Below, one piece after another: positions 61,208-64,000 of a stretch of DNA of 64,000 nucleotides. The first letter of the stretch is position 1. Each line of letters opens with the position of its first letter. The position numbers were made by a program, and so were the translations under genes. The stretch spans positions 1-64,000 of the forward strand of contig NZ_JOEC01000001.1 in the NCBI RefSeq assembly GCF_000718085.1, read 5' to 3'. Under the pieces are notes generated by a model that saw only the letters and a list, made by a program, of their open reading frames with translations, was not told the DNA's origin and did not search any database. This stretch comes from Mycetocola saprophilus (lineage in GTDB: Bacteria > Actinomycetota > Actinomycetes > Actinomycetales > Microbacteriaceae).

Positions 61208-64000
61208 ATGGTGGCGAAGAAGCGCGCACGCGGTGTTCGAGATGCACGGATCGTGGCGCGCAGGCGTCCCCGCTCGTGGATCGCCGGGGCGCTTGCGCTG
61301 ATCCTGGTGGTCGCCGGGGGCTATGTGCTGGATGCCGCGGGTGCACCGCCCGCCTCCGCCGAATCCGGGGTCGAGGGCACCACGGTGCAGATCCCGCAGC
61401 GCTGGTACAGCTACGTCAGCCCGGGGGAGAGCTTCCAGCTGCGTTCGGCCTTCCGCACAAACACCGGGGCCAACGGCGGCGATCTCTATACCAAATGGGT
61501 TGTGTACGCGCCCGACGGGACCAAGGCGTGGGAATGCTCGGACACCACAAGCTCCGGGAAGCGCTGCGACTGGCAGAGCCCGGTTCAAACCGAGGCCGGC
61601 GTGTGGGTCGCAGCCCTCGAGCCCCTACGTGGATCCCACCCCAATAATCACGGCCGCAACGTGGTGACCTGGCAGGTGAACCCGCTGCGCGGATCCTCCA
61701 CCGTGCCCGGCCGCACCTGGAGCGAGCGCTTTGACCTCACCGACTCCTCCACCACTGCCTCGTACCCGATGTGGGTGCAGACCGAGTTCGGCTACACGTA
61801 TGAGGTGGAATACCGCGGGCTGAGGGGCATCACCTCCGCATTCCAGGCCTCCGCGTTTGGCAACGTGAACGGCACCACCTGCACGTCGATCTATCACTCG
61901 CTCGCCTCCGGTGCCAACAATCCCAAACCCGAGTTTGGGCCGGTCGCCTGGAAGCCACAGTGTGGTGCGGCACCCGACAAAATTTTCTTTGGCAAACCCA
62001 ATCTGGACGGCCTGCCGCGCACCGTGAGTCTGCCCGGCGGCGGATCCACCTGGCTCAACGTGCCGCTGGAAAAGCCCGCCCTCACCGTGGATAGCTTTGT
62101 ACCGGATGCACCGGGATCGCGCGCGGGGGAGTTCTCCTTCACCGCGACCGGGTTCGAGGGCAACGTGGAGATCCTGATCGATACCGACGCCGACGGCGTC
62201 TTCGATGGGCGCAACGATATCGTGACCCAGGCCGCGGTATACGCAGGAAAGGGAACCTTCAGGTTTGACGGCCGCGATGCCTCCGGAGCCGACATCCCCA
62301 CCAGCACGCCGATCGCCTTCAGGGTGGGGATCGAAAAGCTTGGCGAATCGCACTTCCTGCTGGGCGACGTGGAGATTCTTTCCGGGGGCATGAGTGTGAC
62401 CCGGCTGAACGGGCTGCAGAGCAGCGGATCCTCGATCATCCACTGGAACGATGAGCCGGTGACCCTGCGCGAGTGGGACCGCCAGGCCCTGATCAAGTGT
62501 GGCACCCAGCCATCGCCGCTGCGCTCGCCCGCCGAGGGGGTGGATTCCAGCGGCGGCGTACGCGGCTGGTCGGCCACCGGCTGTAAGGACATGAATGGGA
62601 GCGCATCCAGCACCACAAACGGCGGGTCCTGGGGCAATAACCGCTCGATCGACACCTGGGCGTTTGAACACTTTGACCTGACCCAGCCCGGTGCCCCCGT
62701 GGTGACCATGGACATTCCCGGGGTCGCCCTCGCCAAGGCCTCCGAGCCCGCCTCGGGTGCGGTGGTGGCACCGGGCGAGACCATTATCTACACGGTGACC
62801 GCGAGCGCGGTCGCCTACCCGCATCCCGAGCAGATCAGCCAGCCGGCCACGTTCTGGAACGGTCGGCTCAGCGACACCGTAACGGGTCTCACGGATGACG
62901 CCGACGTCAACCTGGGGGCCCTGGCCTGGACGTCCTCGGCCGAGCTGCCCGGCGACGCCAGCAACACCACCAGTACCCGGGCGGACGAGCCGCAGTGGAG
63001 CTGGACCGGGCTGCGGATCCCGATGAGCACGTCGATCGCGCTGACCTATCCGGCCACGGTGAAGCCGCTGGATCAGGGCGGTGACGGCACGCTGCTCAAC
63101 GTGGCCTTCACGCATCCCGAGGAGACCCCGCCGCTCTTCCCCGAGGAGTGTCCGGTGGCGCCCAACGGCAGCCTTCCCGGGTGTGGCTGGACCGAGCACC
63201 TGGTGGATGGGCTGGCGATCGAGAAGTCCAGTTCCCCGGTGCGGGAAACCGCGGTGGTCCCCGGGGACCGCATCGACTACACGCTGAGCTTTACCAATAA
63301 CGGGCAAAACACCGAGGCGATCAACCACGTCGACGATCTGACCGGCGTGGCCGATGACGCGGACCTCACCGGATTCTGGGTCAACGACCTCACCATCACC
63401 CCGGCCGATGCCGACCTGACCCCGGTGTGGGATGCGGCGACCCGACGGCTGAGCCTCCAGGGGTCGGTGGCACCGGGAGCGCGGGTCACGGTGTCGTATC
63501 CGGTGACCATCGGAACCGGCACGGGGGACGGGGTTGTGGCCAACTTCCTGCTGCGGGCGGGGGAGGATCGCCCGGCCGTCTGTGTCGAGGGAAACCTGGG
63601 CTGCACCGTGCACTTTGTGCCGGGGCTGGCGCTCACCAAAACCTTCGCGGGGGACTATGAGGACCTCGACGGAAGCGGCACGATCAGCCTGGGCGACCTG
63701 CTGCCGTTCACCTTCACCGTGACCAACACCGGCGCGACCACGATCGAGCAGATTCGGATCATCGACCCGCTGGTGCAGGAGCAGGGGGTCGGCGTGACCT
63801 GTGACACCGTGCGGCTGCGTCCGGGGAACTCCACGACCTGTGCCACGCTGTCCGGTTACGAGGTCCAGGCGGCCGATGTGGCCGCGGGATCGGTGCTCAA
63901 CCGCGCCACCGCCCGCGGCATTCCCGCGCACGGGGCACCCCTGAGCTCGGATGCGGCAACCGTCTCGGTACCCGTGATGGTGGCCGAACCGGGGCTCGCG
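61208..64000 (+). CDS. Large surface protein with DUF11-like repeats, 3' end outside window
   Basis: The frame from ATG 61208 is open for 931 codons to the window edge. A basic start (KKRARGVRDARIVARRRPRS) leads into a membrane signal (WIAGALALILVVAGGYVL) and a cleavage region (PASAES). The ~450 residues that follow include WYSYVSPGESFQ and a calcium-loop-like DTDADGVFDGRND. From about residue 515 come repeats of the DUF11/isopeptide-forming type: GETIIYTVTA, GDRIDYTLSFTNNGQ, GDLLPFTFTVTNTG. Such proteins stand off the cell wall and usually end in an LPxTG-like anchor, not visible here. RBS AAGGGG lies ~10 bases upstream. Confidence 0.82.
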   Translation, partial: MVAKKRARGVRDARIVARRRPRSWIAGALALILVVAGGYVLDAAGAPPASAESGVEGTTVQIPQRWYSYVSPGESFQLRSAFRTNTGANGGDLYTKWVVYAPDGTKAWECSDTTSSGKRCDWQSPVQTEAGVWVAALEPLRGSHPNNHGRNVVTWQVNPLRGSSTVPGRTWSERFDLTDSSTTASYPMWVQTEFGYTYEVEYRGLRGITSAFQASAFGNVNGTTCTSIYHSLASGANNPKPEFGPVAWKPQCGAAPDKIFFGKPNLDGLPRTVSLPGGGSTWLNVPLEKPALTVDSFVPDAPGSRAGEFSFTATGFEGNVEILIDTDADGVFDGRNDIVTQAAVYAGKGTFRFDGRDASGADIPTSTPIAFRVGIEKLGESHFLLGDVEILSGGMSVTRLNGLQSSGSSIIHWNDEPVTLREWDRQALIKCGTQPSPLRSPAEGVDSSGGVRGWSATGCKDMNGSASSTTNGGSWGNNRSIDTWAFEHFDLTQPGAPVVTMDIPGVALAKASEPASGAVVAPGETIIYTVTASAVAYPHPEQISQPATFWNGRLSDTVTGLTDDADVNLGALAWTSSAELPGDASNTTSTRADEPQWSWTGLRIPMSTSIALTYPATVKPLDQGGDGTLLNVAFTHPEETPPLFPEECPVAPNGSLPGCGWTEHLVDGLAIEKSSSPVRETAVVPGDRIDYTLSFTNNGQNTEAINHVDDLTGVADDADLTGFWVNDLTITPADADLTPVWDAATRRLSLQGSVAPGARVTVSYPVTIGTGTGDGVVANFLLRAGEDRPAVCVEGNLGCTVHFVPGLALTKTFAGDYEDLDGSGTISLGDLLPFTFTVTNTGATTIEQIRIIDPLVQEQGVGVTCDTVRLRPGNSTTCATLSGYEVQAADVAAGSVLNRATARGIPAHGAPLSSDAATVSVPVMVAEPGLA

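Noticed and set aside
61276..61667. Short plus-strand ORFs at the right edge
   Set aside because: They lie in the wrong frames over the large surface protein, whose frame is open to the window edge.

Overview
The window comes from a high-GC Gram-positive actinobacterium, most likely a member of the Microbacteriaceae (inference). The evidence is the conserved run tlyA-nadK-recN-pyrG-nudix-xerD-parA-scpA-scpB-rluB-tyrA-cmk-der, the argS/lysA/hom/thrB group, sortase-type anchors, DtxR-type iron boxes, GTG starts, and several apparently leaderless genes with a TANNNT element 6-8 nt before the start codon.

1-9.8 kb: the 3' end of a 5S rRNA and its terminator, an Arg-rich repeat/TPR-like protein, a HAD-IIA phosphatase, and two tandem paralogous heme-uptake-type surface proteins (HtaA modules, LSQTG anchor), each behind DtxR-like boxes. 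9.9-27.1 kb: the housekeeping run (rRNA methylation, NADP, DNA repair, CTP, chromosome dimer resolution and condensation, tyrosine synthesis, ribosome assembly), with an alcohol dehydrogenase and a Pr6Pr membrane protein inserted. 27.1-33 kb: a minus-strand Opp/Dpp/Nik-type ABC importer divergent from a lone siderophore-interacting (SIP) domain gene whose promoter overlaps a DtxR-like box. 33-39.5 kb: a tandem duplication of a two-gene unit, TPM-domain membrane protein plus PspA. 39.7-45.7 kb: a glutamine-amidotransferase-like hydrolase, a DUF3097 protein, two MFS exporters, a TetR regulator with three operator-like palindromes, tRNA-Arg(CCG), and a lipoprotein.

45.8-64 kb: argS and lysA-hom-thrB are separated by an accessory stretch. 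Its core (48.8-55.2 kb) is a type VII secretion polymorphic-toxin locus: a YbaB-like gene, an EspC-like helical gene, and a 507-aa toxin whose C-terminus looks like a TNT NAD+ glycohydrolase. Behind it lies a graveyard of cassettes: four Imm61/TNT-antitoxin-like genes, one orphan TNT domain, two degenerate toxin tips, and two copies of a small family I do not recognise. Base composition drops abruptly inside the toxin gene, at the boundary between the helical N-terminus and the toxic tip, and stays low to the end of the array. deoC, a CGNR zinc-finger gene, lysA, hom and thrB follow, and a large DUF11-like surface protein runs off the right edge.

The most interesting features are the toxin/immunity array, the iron-linked SIP/Opp-type importer pair, the TPM-PspA duplication, and the duplicated 3' end of recN.
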